Below, piece after piece: positions 47,660-60,635 of a DNA stretch of 64,000 nt; position 1 is the first letter of the stretch, and each line of letters opens with the position of its first letter. The DNA is taken from contig CP141139.1 in the NCBI GenBank assembly GCA_035236585.1, positions 54,443,217 to 54,507,216 on the forward strand, written 5' to 3'. Origin of the DNA: Warburgia ugandensis (lineage: Eukaryota; Streptophyta; Magnoliopsida; Canellales; Canellaceae). The notes below the pieces were generated by a model. It worked only from the letters and a program-made list of their open reading frames with translations. It was not told where the DNA came from and searched no databases. The position numbers were made by a program, and so were the translations under genes.

Positions 47660-48396
47660 AGGTTACTTCCATTGCCGTTGTCCCTTCCTTTGTTGTCTTC
47701 TCTAGCCTCTTGTTTCTAGTTCTATGTGCCTTGTTCTTTCCTTGCCTTCCATGCATCTTTCATTTAAGTTTTCATGCCCATTCTTCAATCAAAGTTCCTA
47801 TGCTTGTCATGCTTAGTTCATACATAATACCTTCTTAATCTCCATATGCAATTGTCATAGGTCATGCATTCCATTCTAGTTCTAATTCATACATTCTTTC
47901 CACCATTGAGTCATGCACACAAAGCCATGCTTCACGTGCACCATTGCTTTCCATCTCCCATGTGCACACTTCTTTGTTTCATGCATTTCATGTTAGCTTG
48001 AGTTCCATCCTAATTGCATGCGCGAAACTACTTACCCTTATTGCACACTATTTTGATATTGTTTCCTTCTTTTTGCATGTTTTATTGTCTAGTTTAGACA
48101 TGTTTAGGTTTATTTGATCATTGTCTAGGGTTAATTGGACGTAGAGTAGTTTTGGTAAGTTCTTTGTTTATTTTTAGAAAGTTTTACATTTAAAAAATTT
48201 CTATTTCATGCATGATTCCTTTTCCAAGTTGTTTTAATTTTTAGAAAAGGTTAAAATCTATCTCTTTTGGATAGGATGAATGATTTAAGCTAGATCAAAT
48301 GAAATTACAAAACCATGAGATTCATAGTGGGATTGACCTCACATGCACACATCTACTACAATTAATTTATATACTTGCAAGTAATTTAAAACTACA
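47660..48396 (+). mobile_element. Family P LTR fragment (3' end) inside element B
   Basis: It has the TTTAG-rich stretch, AGTGGGATTGACCTCACATG (about 48329) and the end GCAAGTAATTTAAAACTACA (ending 48396). The 5' part is missing, so the left boundary is approximate. Confidence 0.55.
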
Positions 48397-48483
48397 CCAC
48401 TTTGGGAAACCTAGATCGTAGAAGTCTTATCAACTTGAAATAAGCATATGCTTCTATGTAAAACTATATTCATTTTCCTTTAG

Positions 48484-48660
48484 AAAGGTTTTGAAGTTGG
48501 CAAATATTATTCTAAGAAGAATCTTATCTATTTGGGCAGCCAATGGATCCATCTCAACAATGATGTCATTGAGGACTTGCGACTATAGAAAGACCTAGGA
48601 TCTAGAAAAAGTAGAGACAAATTAGTAAGCTCGTCATCTTTTTACTTTGAGGAAATGTAG
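48484..48660 (+). pseudogene. Possible later exon of the second CACTA gene (B)
   Basis: After a likely acceptor (CCTTTAG), an open stretch reads FEVGKYYSKKNLIYLGSQWI, then HLNNDVIEDLRL and a stop. It lies downstream of the Transposase_24 exons beyond the LTR fragment. I do not recognise a domain; exon status is inferred from position and the acceptor. Confidence 0.35.
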
Positions 48661-48781
48661 TTTATGGCTAAGACAACAAACTTTTTAATATGAGAAGAGA
48701 GCAATGCAGGCATCATATGGTACCTTCTTTTCTTCTATTCAATCCAATTTGATTGTTGAGCAATGTGGGGCCGTGCTCTCT

Positions 48782-48785
<4 letters not shown>

Positions 48786-48855
<70 letters not shown>
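48786..48855 (+). repeat. (CT)n microsatellite near the right end of B
   Basis: A pure CT run of 70 bp is followed by CTT-rich sequence and then the subterminal array. The mirror order (array, GA, GAA) occurs inside element A at 11030-11552. Frames here are artefacts. Confidence 0.97.
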
Positions 48856-48857
<2 letters not shown>

Positions 48858-49144
48858 TTCCTCTTCTCCTTCTCCTTCTCCTTCTTCTTCCCATCTTCCT
48901 CCTTCTTTTCTTCTATCTCTCCTTACATTAGCTAATAGAGGGTTTTGATCTGTAGGTGGGAAGAGGGTTTTTGTTAGGTAATATAGTGTTTTATTTGTTC
49001 TATGAGGGTGGGGGGTTTGCATCAGGCGACAGAGGGAAAGATCCATTTGTAAGGTCAAGGGAGGGGGGGAGATCCCATTGGGTAACAGAGGGAAAGATTG
49101 ATCTGTTTGGTGGGATGGAGTGGGGTGTTGCTTTATAGTTCATA

Positions 49145-49523
49145 AAGGTTGGTTTTTAAAAAACTATCCTATATTGTTGACTATATATAAGATAGTTCTA
49201 AAAAAAATTTCCTTTGTCCTTCTTCTAATATAGGATGGTTTTTAAAAAACCATCTTATGTAACCCCTAGACAGATAGTTCTAAAAAAAATTTCCTTTGTC
49301 CTTCTTCTAATATAGGATGGTTTTTAAAAAACCATCTTATGTAACCTCTAGACCTCACTCGCACCCTCTCTCTTCCTCCATTAATATTTGAATAACATAA
49401 GACAGTTTCTACTAAGCCATCTTATATATTTACCTATACATATGAAGGTTTCTATAAAAATTGTCTTATATGTATTAAATTATAGGACACTTTGTCAAAA
49501 CCTATCGTATGTTCTCTGTAGTG
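49145..49523 (+). repeat. Right subterminal array of element B, with an 82-bp duplication
   Basis: GATAGTTCTAAAAAAAATTT through the palindrome GGATGGTTTTTAAAAAACCATC is repeated at 49191 and 49273 with almost no differences. Further units lead to the terminus TTCTCTGTAGTG. Confidence 0.9.
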
Positions 49524-49739
49524 ACATTTATAATATTTTTCCCATGTTCTCTAGATCTTGAAAATCTTAGTAACTTGTGAAGAGTAGAGGGGGCCTCCAT
49601 CCCTTTTTTTTATGGCCATGATATAAAATCTTCCAAGCCATGAGGACAAATCAATTAATTAGCATGGCACAAGATGTATAACCTAATTCATCTCATAACT
49701 CCATCAATTACAAACATTAGATGTTCCATGCATTTTACA

Positions 49740-50763
49740 TTGTCTTGTCAAATTTGATTTGATCCAACCTAAGAACCATCCTCACCAACATAATCCATCT
49801 CATTCTCCCCAATCAGATCAATTGACAGCATTGTTGCAGTGATACAATGGTAATCAATTTCCATATCACTTATGTCATCTTCTTCATAAAAGTCCCTTGG
49901 GGAGGCTAATAAAATAGTTGACCATCTCATATCATGTCCATCTTGTACATAAAATACTTGTTTTGCTTAAGATGCCAAAATAAACTGATCATTTTGATAA
50001 CCAATTTTATTGTGGTCAACCAATGTCAATCTGAGAGCATTGGTTCTGATGTTATCTTTGTTAGTGTTCCACATAATCCTACTTAAACACAACCACAATT
50101 CTATAAGAATTATCTAGTATCCATATCTCATATATAACCTTGTAATAAGTATCACTCTCTACAATTGGTTTGTTGTCCTTTGAACAAGAAAGAAAGTAGA
50201 GTTAAAAACTAAGCTAGCATCACTAGCTTGTCCTGCTCTTGAGTTATTATGGTCTTTAGTGTAAAAATGATAACCATTGAAGGCATATCGGCATATTTTA
50301 TTACTTTTGGTTGAAGTCTCATTGCCATCTAGCCCAAGGATTCATAAATACCTAGAACATCTCACTAATCTAAAACTTGTGTATAATATTACTTAAGTAA
50401 GATGATTAATATATGTATGCATATTCAATTACAAATAAATTAAGAAAATGAAGCATTAATTGATTGTAATTAATTACATTTTGATGAAGCAAAGTAGTAA
50501 AGGAGCAACAATGCTCATCTTGCAGCCTATTCTATATCTTTACATCTCTTTGATACCTCCCTTTCGGGAAGTGCATATGCTCACTATAATGAGGAGATGA
50601 AAATTACATATAAAATGTATGTAATTAATACATTACCTTTCAACATATATAGGAAAATGTAAAATAAATCTCAGAGAGAGACAGAGAGAGAGTGTTATTT
50701 ACTTAGTCAATGTATGGCTAAACTTCATTGACATCAATGTTTTACAAGACATACAGGTGTGCT
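49740..50763 (-). pseudogene. TNP2-like pseudogene of C, 3' segment
   Basis: Read leftward, it matches the DUF4216-like and terminal part of element A (10060-10960). Landmarks are ALRLTLVDHNKIG (about 50030), AEDTMENPK-type traces near the palindromic tail, and YQYFMYKMDMI (about 49940). Frames are broken. Its right edge joins the next segment across the LTR at 50764-53460: AAGACATACAGGTGTGCT then TGGTCCTATTTC, equivalent to uninterrupted A sequence at about 9838-9872 in reverse. Confidence 0.75.
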
Positions 50764-53460
50764 AGTGTCACCTTAAAATTACTTGCAAGAGCATGAATCA
50801 ATGTAGTAAATTCACACAAGCCAGGTTGATCCCATGAGGAATCACATAGCTTTGTAATGGATTGGATTTTATTCAAATTGTCTAACTTTAACCAAAGAAG
50901 GAGACTTGTGATTAAGCTAGGAATCTAAAGTAATATGGAATTAGAAACATGCACAAAATTAGAAACTAGAAGTAAAAGAAACTTTTCTAAAGTAAAAATA
51001 AATAATTAGAATAGAAACTTAGGTAACTAATATGGAATTAACTAAAGGAAACTATAGTAATTTAGAAAGGTTATAATTAAACAATGACACTTAAGGAAAC
51101 TACAAGTTAGAAACTTCCCAAAATTAAATCTTACCTAACCATAAACTTAGTAAAAAGGAAACTTTCTAAATGAAACAAGGAAAATTTCTAAACCAAAAAA
51201 ATAAAATACAAATAACTAATTAACAAATTCTAAAATAAGATCGAACAATTAAAATAACCAAGAATCTAAAACGAAAGGGATTTTGAACTATGTGCATGAT
51301 TTTTGGACTATGCGCATGATTGTAGAGCGCTAAAGGTAGTGAAATTTTATGCACTTACAAAGAGTTACTATGCAAACTAACGATGGGATATAATAAGCAT
51401 TAGGAAATCTAAATGGGTACTTGAGGATTCAGGAAAATAAGATGTTTTGTTGGCTAGAATTAAGCACAAAGTTAAGGAAAAACCAATTTCTAGATTTTAG
51501 TACTTAAGAATAGTTAATAAATCTTGCATTAGAAAGCTATTGGAACCATAACTTTCATGCAAGTAAACAACCTAGATCTTCATTAACTTAATGAAATAAA
51601 AAATTTGTGACAACAATTCCCAAATAAATTTATTGAATCATGACCAATTTACATCAAATTTATGGGCATAAAAATGTCTATAATTTTTGGAATTTGCACA
51701 CTTTTCTAAAGCTTGAAATCTTATTTAAACAGCAAAAAAATTCCAATTATAATGCTCACACTTTAAATTGTAATGACATGCAAAGAAAACCCATGAATGA
51801 ATTTGAGAGCAATAAGACTAAATAGGTGAACTAGCTAAGGGAAAAGATCCTAAAACTAAGGGAAAAATCATGAACAAGACATGAATTTCAAGAGGAGAAA
51901 TCAATAATTTAAGTTAGCTTTTCTCATGATTGTCATTACTAGAGAATAATTAACTTGAATATTGATTGAATAACAAATAAAAACTAATGGAATGGAGTGA
52001 AGAGGAGAGAGCACAAGAGATGGAAAAAATGGGTGAAAAAGAGAGCAAAATAAGAACTAAACTAAAGCAAGGAAACTAATGGAAATAAAGAACTTACTAA
52101 CCTGAATTGGAGAGAAATCAACTAAGAGAATAACTAGAAAACTAAGAGAAGAAAAGCACCAATGAAGTTCCAAATTCTAGCGACCACTTAATCACCATAG
52201 AAAAGCTAGAATGCAAGGTTATGTCACTCAACCTCTACTTGGAAAATTCATATGGAACATGAGGTTATATATAGATGAGTGGATTCCTAACTTAGGAAGG
52301 AGTGAAAACATGAAGAAAGTATCCCTAGGGTTAGGATATCAAATGAGGAAGGTTAAGTGGAGATGATGTAAGCCAAATGATATAAGAACTAGAGGTGGGA
52401 AGAAGATATAAGAGAGATAAGAGGTCTGGTTTCTAATTTTGAACAAGGGGTTAGGCATATTTTTCCTTGGATGGAAAGTTGAATTTTTTTTCTCTCTCTA
52501 ATTTTGTGATGTTTGTTTGATGGAAAGTTAATATGTAGGAAATAATGTTTAGAAAAGATGTGGAAAGATCAAGGGTTTTGAAGTTAATTGAATTGAAGTA
52601 GATTTAAAGTTTCCCATTTGATCTCCAATTGGGATGGGGTGGGGATTGACTTTTTCATGGAAGTGCCTCCCTCCTTTAACTTGTAATCCTAGGTCAATTT
52701 GAATGGAAAAAGGTGTGATGGAATTGGAAAGTAGGGTTTCTCTCTTGATGGATCCATCAATGCATAATCATCTTACCTTTTGCATAATTCCTTCAAATCT
52801 TCTAAAATTCCCAATTAAGAAAGTGGATCATTGCTTTAATTCTCCCCAATTGTATGATTTCATGTGAAATTTGGCTTAATTGGCTTGTGTGGCTCACTTT
52901 AGGGGCTCATTTGGCTTGGCTTCATGGTGCCCACCCTTGGATTTAATGGCTTGAATTGCTTGGCTTCAATTTCCTAGGTTGTCACCTTCTCTCATGGCTT
53001 ATATGGCTAAGGTGGCTTGAATGACTCCTATGCAATGGTAGTGGAAATGCATGGCTTTGTTTGTGGGACCATATTAGTCACCTTTAGCTCTTCCAATTGC
53101 TTCCATTGATCCATCATATTTCCTTGATATGATCTTCGACCTTGATGTACTTTGAAATGTTGAAATTTAGGCCATGACTCAATCTTTTGATCTTGATCTT
53201 CAATTCTCATCTAGATTAATCTGGGCTATTGGATCTTCATTTCAACACCTATAAAAGAAAAAATCCAAATTAAATCCTATGATAATTCACATATTTACTT
53301 TGGATTAGTTTCTAAACCTACCAAATATCAAAATTTTGAATTATTAGGTTAGAAATAAATGTGTTATGAAATTCTGGAAAAACCTTAAAAATAACTCTAT
53401 ATTTTATGACATATAACATACTAATTGGGTACTTTTCATACATAATTGAACACTTATATT
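50764..53460 (-). mobile_element. Family P solo LTR in element C (target duplication GTGCT)
   Basis: It is flanked by GTGCT at 50759-50763 and 53461-53465. The TNP2 sequence of element A is continuous across the equivalent point, which confirms the insertion. The terminal bases are decayed relative to TGATAAG...CTACA. Inside are a TATA-like box (52265-52273, reverse) and the family near-terminal word (reverse of GGTTGATCCCATGAGG, about 50823). The frames at 51640 and 53028 are not conserved proteins. Confidence 0.8.
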
Positions 53461-54641
53461 GTGCTTGGTCCTATTTCTTATGACCAATGATTGATACACA
53501 ACCACTGGGGAGAGGTTCACCTACTTTTAGACCATTTAATCAACTTAATTCTTTCTTTCTCAAAATTTCAGTAACACCCACTCCTAATAAATACTTGCTG
53601 CAAAACTCCACCACTTATTCTACAATATAACATTCAGGAACACACTCCTCTGATTGATTGTGATTTCATACATATCCTTTTAACACCTTCATGTACCTCT
53701 CAAATGGGTACATCCATCACAAATAAATAGGTCCACAAAGCCTAATCCCATCAATGGGGTGCATAATTAAGTTAACCATGATATAGAAGAAGGATAGTAG
53801 AAATATTGACTCAAGCTTGCATAAGATTGTTAGTAGATGCTCTTGAATTTCTTATAATTTAGAAGTATCCACCACCTTCTTGGACAAAGAATTAGTGCTG
53901 TAGCAGAATTTAGTAATAGATCCTCTAACTTTATTTGGCAGCTCTGAATGTTTTGTTATGGACAGGTGTTGTTGCATCAATGCATGGCAATCGTGTGACT
54001 TCACCTCTAAGAGTTTCTACTCTTCCATGGATACAATATTTCTAAATCTTTGAAAAGTATCTATTTGGGACTTTGATCTCTAATAGGGTTTTACACATTA
54101 TTCTTTTTTCCTCTCTACCAAGTGTATAATTGTTTTTAGACAAGTATGTTCCTATCATGCCTCTATCTTGTGGATTCAACCTTCACTTCAAACCCAATCA
54201 TAAGATCCATTTGAGTGCAAGTACATCCATTATTTTTCCTAACATGTCAAGCAAGGTACTAGTCAAGCTTGCATAGGCATTCTTCTCAAAGTGCGTGACA
54301 TCAAGCCCATGTTGCACGTGCATGGATTTTCAGTATATAAGTTCAAAGAATATTGACTTCTTCTTCAAACAACTTTTAAATTTGTTGTCATATGTATGCT
54401 TAGTTACCTTATTCTTCCCCCATGAGACAATAAGGTTCTCAACCTATATTAATACTTGTCATCTAGTCAACCTCTTTGTAGGTGTCATAGTCTTCACACT
54501 ATTGTTAAATTATCCCTTCTTAAAATGATATGAATGGTTCCTATGCAACCATCTTTTATGGCCTTGGAATGCCATCTTCCCGCCATGTTGAATTCATATT
54601 GCATACATTTAGTCACAACAAATAGGATAAACATTGTATCC
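53461..54641 (-). pseudogene. TNP2-like pseudogene of C, middle segment
   Basis: Read leftward from 54641, it covers the end of the Transposase_21 core and the DUF4218-like region. Clear pieces are IRLCGPIYL, stop, then WMYPFERYMKVLKGYV at about 53745-53670. These match the DUF4218 pattern LCGPxYLRWMYPFERYMKxLKGY better than the A copy does. Upstream pieces include KFCYSTNS-like and HDCHALMQQHL (about 53990-53960). Multiple stops. Confidence 0.8.
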
Positions 54642-57039
54642 TAGTTTAGCTTTAAAATTACTAGCCAACTCACGAATCGAAGTAGTATTGCATGAGAGAT
54701 ATGTCGAACCCATGAGGAATCACACAAATTTGTATATTGGATGGATCTTATTTAAATCACTTAAGCAAAAGAGAGTGATTGTTTTGATTGAATTAGAAAA
54801 CTAAGATGCATAAAAGAGAAAAATGCATGAAATTAACAACTAAAATTAAAGGAAACTTAGCAAATCTAAAACTAAGCAATGAAATTAAAAATTAACCTAA
54901 CTAAAATGCATTTAATAAAACAAACTAATGAAAAATTAGCATGAAATAAACTAAGTAACTAACTTATGGAAGCTACTAAAATAGATACTTTCCAAATTAA
55001 CACTTTCATAAACAAGAAACTTTCTAAAAATGAGACTTTTTAAAATAAAATAAAAAAAAATTCTAAACCTAAACAAGCAAATAACGACTTCTAAAACAAG
55101 ATTAAACCACAAAAATAACCACAAATAAAAAAGGAACATGATCTAGTACCATGTACATGATCCATGGATTGTGCACATGGTTATTGTGTCAAAAAACGGT
55201 TAGCATTGATGTTTTTAATGCAAACAAACATGCAAGATAATTAATGAACATAGCAAACAACCTAAAAATCTAAATGGGTTTCTAAGGATTCAAGAAAATG
55301 AAGTAGTTTGATAGCTGGAAACAAAGCACAAAGATTGAATGTAAAAATTCTAGAACCTAAGTACTTAAGAAACTCAATTCCAAGCAAGCACATAAAACTA
55401 CTGAGCCAGCGATTTCTATGCCAAATGACAATTAAGATATAAAGTGGATTGATTCTAGAAACAATTAGGAGAAAGAAACCTTAATGATCTCTATTGTATT
55501 CATGCCATCAAGAATAGTGATCATAAAGTGAGCTAACATGCAAAGGAAACCCAAAAAGGAACTCATGAGAAACAATGGCTAACATGATGAACTAAAACAA
55601 GAAAATTGGACCTAAAGCTAGTTTGAAAAACAAGGTAGAAAAGTTGGAATTCCTAAGGGGATATCAAGGCTCTAAACTATCTCCTCTATTGGTTGTCACT
55701 ACTAGAGAAGAATTAACTTAGATCTTGATTGAATGAAAAATAAAAACTAGTGGAATGGAGTGAAGAAGAGAGAGTAAAAGGAATGGAACAAGATGTATGG
55801 AAATAAAGAGCAAACAATACACGCAACATACAATGAAATCAAAACAAGGAAATTAAATCACTAACCTAGAATTGGAGAGAAAATAACAAAGGGAATAACA
55901 ATAAATCCAAAGGAATAGCAACACCAAAGGAATGCCCAAATCCCATAGCAAAGATCACCAAAGGAAGGTAATGTTTTAAGTGTCTCACCCACCTCTACTT
56001 GAAAAAATGTTGAACTCCATCAGGTATTTATAGATAATTTGGCTTCCAATTTGATGAAAGGACAATCTACGAAAGGGAAGGAGATTTAGTTCTAGGGCTG
56101 AGATGGAGAATAAGGGAGGAAAGTTAGGTGGGAAGTGAGGTAAGCAAGACAATGTAAGAGAGAGAAGCTTAGTTGGTTTCCTAAATTGGAAAGAGGGAAA
56201 AAAGAAGAAAAAATATAAGAAAGGATAGAGAAAAACCTAAGGTTTTATGTGCTTTGAATAGGTTTACACCTACTTAAGAAACCATTTGAATTTTGTCAAA
56301 TAAACAAGGTTGGGGTGGGGGATTCTCTTCTATGAAGGTGGCTCCCTCCTTGAGTTCAAAATGTGAAAACCTAGGATAAATGGTGGATTAATGTTAGGAA
56401 ATGGGTTAGGAAAGTGGATTTTTCTCCCTTGATGGGTCTCTTAAGGCATGATCATCTTACCTTTTACAATTCTATCTTAAAATCCCATAAGAATTACGCT
56501 TTTAACATAGTGAAGTTGTTTGAATTGATGTTTCAATCACATGGAATTCCTCCTTGGCTTGATGGCTCATTCTTTGGTGGCTTAAGTGGATTCCTTGGTT
56601 GGCTTCAAGGCTTGAGTAGCTCATATGGCTTATCACCCATTTTCATGGCTTTAACAGCTTATATGTATTGGCTTGAATTCCTTAGCTTGTCACCTTCTCT
56701 CATAGCTTATATGGCTCAGTGACTTGGATGGCTCCCATGCAATAGTGGTCATAAATGCATGACTCACAAAAAACATTGGGATGCATAGCATAGGCCATTG
56801 GATCATCTTCTCACTTCATACAAAAGTAAAAAAATACTTAATTAAATTCTAAAAAATTATGATCATTCACATACTTAATCTAGATTAGTATATGAACTTA
56901 CATAATATCAAACTATTGAATTATTAGGTTAGAAGTGCATGTGTTATAAAATTCTAGTAAAACCATTGAAATAACAGTATATTTTATAGCACATGAGCTA
57001 TTAATTGAGTGCTTTTTATACAAAATTGAACACTTATCA
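54642..57039 (-). mobile_element. Family P solo LTR in element C (target duplication TATCC)
   Basis: It is flanked by TATCC at 54637-54641 and 57040-57044. The reverse strand starts TGATAAGTGTTC and ends GCTAAACTA, the last C of the usual CA being changed. Element A carries the uninterrupted site (AAAAGGATACAATGCTTG, about 8673-8690). A TATA box lies at 56025-56032 (reverse TATAAATA). The frame at 56414-56722 is not supported as a gene. Confidence 0.9.
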
Positions 57040-58330
57040 TATCCCTTCATTGTGCATCCTACCAAATTATTGTATGTAAGAAAGTTGTTTATTGTCCATA
57101 GTTGTACAACTTTAAGGGTCAATGTATCTTTCTTGTATGCATCATAAGCTTCAACCTTTACTTTCTACAATGTCCTAAGATTGTGGATCAATGGAACTAA
57201 CTACTTGTTAACATCATTTTTAGGTTGCTTGTGACCTAATATGAACATAGTTAACATCATGAACTTCCTCTTCATGCACAACAACAATGAAAGGTTATAA
57301 CAAACTGTTATAATAGGCCAACAACTATAGCTACTAATAAAACCATAAGGATTAATCCTATTTATAGATATTGCAAGTCATAGGTTTCTGGCTTCTTCTC
57401 CAAAATTGGGCCACATGAAGTATACTAGATTCCATGCTAGGCTATTTACCAAATGGCATAAATAGTTATCACCTAATCTCTCATTGGCATCCCATACTAG
57501 TTTCCTAGTAGATTCTTTTATATGAAACTTTCTTTAGAAACATAGAATATGAGGGAAATAGCATAGGACCTTTGCAAGAACATCTTTCAGTTGCTGATCA
57601 ATTGAATTCTTCTTGAGCTTCTATCTTGAATGTCTAGAAGTTGGGCATGCAGTTTTGTCTTTGTGCTCCTTCTTGTGTAAGATGTAATCATTGGACTAGG
57701 TCTGTATCTTTTCATGCTTCAATCTTAGTGCAACCAAGGTTTTCTTTGCCTCCCATGTCAACCTAGTTAGTTTGTTCTCCTTCAACAGTACTTTATGAAT
57801 CACTTTCAGCAATTCTATAAAACCTTTCATCTAAAAAATCAAATGTCAATCTCATGTTGTAAAGTTCTACCAGTACATACAATTTGGTAGAATATGTACA
57901 CCCTACATACCATGTATGATTGGCATCCTCCATTGTAGTCTAGAATTATTCAAAATCATTTTAGAAGTCATCGTAATCATCTTGAAACATCTATGTTGTT
58001 GTACTATTATATGCAACACTTCCTACAATGGCTTCATGATCATATACACATCCCACCTTACTGAGGACCTATGAGGAATTCCCTCTCCATGCCATCTAGG
58101 GGTAATAGCTTTCATCACTTCCTTTGAAGCACATATGTTTTCTCAACTTAGCTACGGCAACCTTTTTTTGGTTTCCATATCTTGAGCATGGATATCATAT
58201 TTGATTACAATCACCACCTGCCCTAAGTGCAATCTCTATGAAATTTTCTCATCCATTTTCATATTCTTTGATGATCTTTCTGCATAAAATCTAATAATAT
58301 TTGTCCATTTTTCCAAAATGTTAAAGTTTA
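57040..58330 (-). pseudogene. TNP2-like pseudogene of C, 5' segment
   Basis: Read leftward from 58330, the order is the transposase-associated region (HGEGIPHRSSV, about 58100), then Transposase_21 traces: ENKLTRLTWEAKKTLVALRL (about 57785-57725), LHKKEHKDKTACP (about 57680), AKVLCYFPHILCF, DNYLCHLVNSLAWNL, and VEAYDAYKKDTLTLKVVQLW just before the LTR. It ends at the TATCC junction. Many stops. Confidence 0.88.
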
Positions 58331-58739
58331 GATGCATGCAAAGACTATCTAAACATGAAAAGATTAATAACATTGGGTTAAACAGTTAACTTAACACTTA
58401 GAGTCCACATAATATTTATGTAGTATTGGAAAAAACGTATATATTAGAGAAATTGAATTTTCAACTCCAGCCTTGCGACAAGAAAGAGTGACCCAAAAAC
58501 ATGACTGATCCATATACATGAATGATCCACAAATAGGAAGAGAAAACTTTTGCAAAGGAATTTATACCCATAATCATTAAATAAATTAATCATATGAAAA
58601 AAAACAAGAAATAATACATACCTAAACTAATATCAACCAGGAAAATATAAGTTAAGGACAAAACATACATAAATCCAACTCAATCTTAGAGTTTTTTTTC
58701 GAAGCAGCCGAGAGTATAAAATTATAGGTTGAACTTCAT

Positions 58740-58986
58740 GCTATTTTAAAAACAAGATATAAATGATGGTTTTTGGAAACCATCTTATAAAACTTGACAT
58801 TACAAGATAGTTTTTGGAAAACTGTCTTGTAAAATGTAACATCATAATAAGACGATTTTGTGAAAATCTTCTTATAATGTCATATTTCATAAGATAGTTT
58901 TCAGAAAATATCTTTTATTATTTTTAATAAGAATGTTGTGTTTAAATTGTCTATTTTTCCATGTTATAAAACCTATTTTGATAGTG
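58740..58986 (-). repeat. Subterminal repeat array of element C
   Basis: Copies of GATGGTTTTTGGAAACCATC and TAAGATAGTTTT precede the terminus TTTTGATAGTG. The unit is shared with A and B. Confidence 0.8.
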
Positions 58987-60635
58987 TAGGCAGTTGCTCG
59001 ATGAAGACAAGATCAAGTAGCTATTCCTGTATAAAGATTCGCACACAACCTCAAATATCCCTCCTTTCATGTGAAATACATTACATGCACTACACACAAA
59101 CATAAGAAAGATACAAGGGAGTTTCTTATAAATGACAAAAGAAATAAAGAAGCTCTCTTTCTCTATCCAACGTATAATGTCCAGCCCTTACCTAATATGT
59201 AAAGTTCCTCCAATGATGCACTTGCACAACTATTTGATGAAGACAAAACACAAGCAGTTGCCTCCTCTTCTCTTTACACTTTAGAAAATAAAAGAGTATA
59301 GGAACTTACCTCCTGCATGAATCCAAGCAAGAACCTCTCCATCTATACCTTTTCTTCCAAAAGTATCAATGTGTCAGTCCCTCTCTTCCACCTCTTTTGA
59401 TTTCATTCACTAGCCTCTCCCCAAGGGAGTCTCCTCTTTCGTGCTTTGTGTTTCATGTAGGAGAGGGTGGATAGGTGGAACTTACCTATCAGAATGTCTT
59501 ACGGTGGACGACTAGGACTCCATTGACATTTTCTTATTGAAAACAATTTCACTCCTTTATTTGCTCCTCATTCCACTATTTTCATCCCTATCCAGTCATA
59601 GTTAAGTGCCAAAGATGTTGTCATCTAAGTGGGACACGTTTTGTCCTTGAAAAATGGTCGGCAGCCCACTAAAATTTTCTCCACCAATCACGGCTTAGTC
59701 TTCTCTCTCTTGCATGGCTACTTCTGATTGGTCAATTCTAACTCAAATGGATTTTCATTGGCTACTTTAGGATGGTCTTGGATATGTGTTAGTCTTAGCC
59801 ACTCTTTCTTGAAATTTTTGGATGAAAACTAACTATAGACTTCCCATTTTTTGTTTCTCTCCTCACTCCTTATTTCATCATTATTTTTGCATGGATTTCT
59901 CATGCAAAAAAATCAAGTCTCTTATTCCATGTGAAAATCATGGATGTAATGTGGAGGTCCACATATTTGAAGTGATGATAGAGAATGTTACAGTTTTAAG
60001 TCCCTTGTAGACCTCGGCTTGAGAGTACTTCACATGCTTACTTCCTATGATGTGTGTGGCTCTTGAGCTTCACTTGGAAGCTCTCCAAAGGTGGTGGAAT
60101 ACATGCATACATGCATTGAAGTTCTTCCACCTTATCTTTTGATATTTACAACCTTTTTTCCATGGATTAAGTTGGTGATGCTTTTAGGGTTTCTGACTAT
60201 GCTAAAAGTTATACTAACACCTGTTCTACATTTTGAACTTTTGAACTTCACTAAACTTGGTAGGTGGGCCTACACTGATGCTAGGACTCTGGATTATCCA
60301 TCCTTTGGGGTTTGGGATGCCAAATTACAATAAATTGTGAAAATAATCATAATTAGTCATTTTTATAATAAACAAGTGCTAAAGCCTACCCCATATAGAC
60401 ATATTCTATGTAATAATTATGTACCTATCACTCATTACTATTCACTCAAATAAAAGAATTAGGAAATTGTCCTAAGAATTCCTCCAAATCCATGTCCTTC
60501 ACTAAATTACTAGACAAAAAAGGAAAGTATCAAATTCTTCAAGAATAAGAAACATGCAAAGTAATTATATGCAGCCCTAAAAACTAAGATTAATCCTAAA
60601 GTGAGTTAACCTAGATTCTAATTAAACTCTATTGC
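58987..60635. other. Unassigned sequence right of element C
   Basis: A diffuse repeat (CGATGAAGACAAGATCAAG at about 59000; TTTGATGAAGACAAAACACAAG at about 59234) is the only structure I noticed. The 62- and 80-residue frames at 59822 and 60091 resemble no family I know. The right part (about 60340-60635) would be the interior of the LTR element whose PBS lies just beyond it. Confidence 0.4.

Larger units (their letters stand above)
33134..49523 (+). mobile_element. CACTA (En/Spm) element B, with nested LTR retrotransposon
   Basis: The left end is CACTGCTAAAATTTGAGC and the right end is TTCTCTGTAGTG (reverse: CACTACAGAGAA). Subterminal palindromic arrays lie at both ends. Gene order matches element A: TNP2, tandem array, second gene. 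Without the 8.7-kb retrotransposon (35032-43722) it would be about 7.7 kb, including a gag/LTR fragment at 45505-46055 and a family P LTR end at 47660-48396. The flanking triplets are CAT on the left and ACA(T) on the right, so the target duplication is not perfect. Confidence 0.85.
49524..58986 (-). mobile_element. CACTA (En/Spm) element C, reverse strand, left end missing
   Basis: Its 5' terminus is at 58986 (reverse strand CACTATCAAAATAGG), followed by a subterminal array of the same family and a TNP2 pseudogene reading leftward. Two family P solo LTRs split the gene. The element's sequence continues up to the right end of B at 49523 without its own left terminus. Its second gene is not here but probably at 30490-31960, beyond B. 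Confidence 0.8.

Noticed and set aside
56414..56722. 102-residue forward frame with hydrophobic stretches
   Set aside because: It is antisense within the family P solo LTR (54642-57039), and no equivalent frame is open in the copy at 50764-53460.
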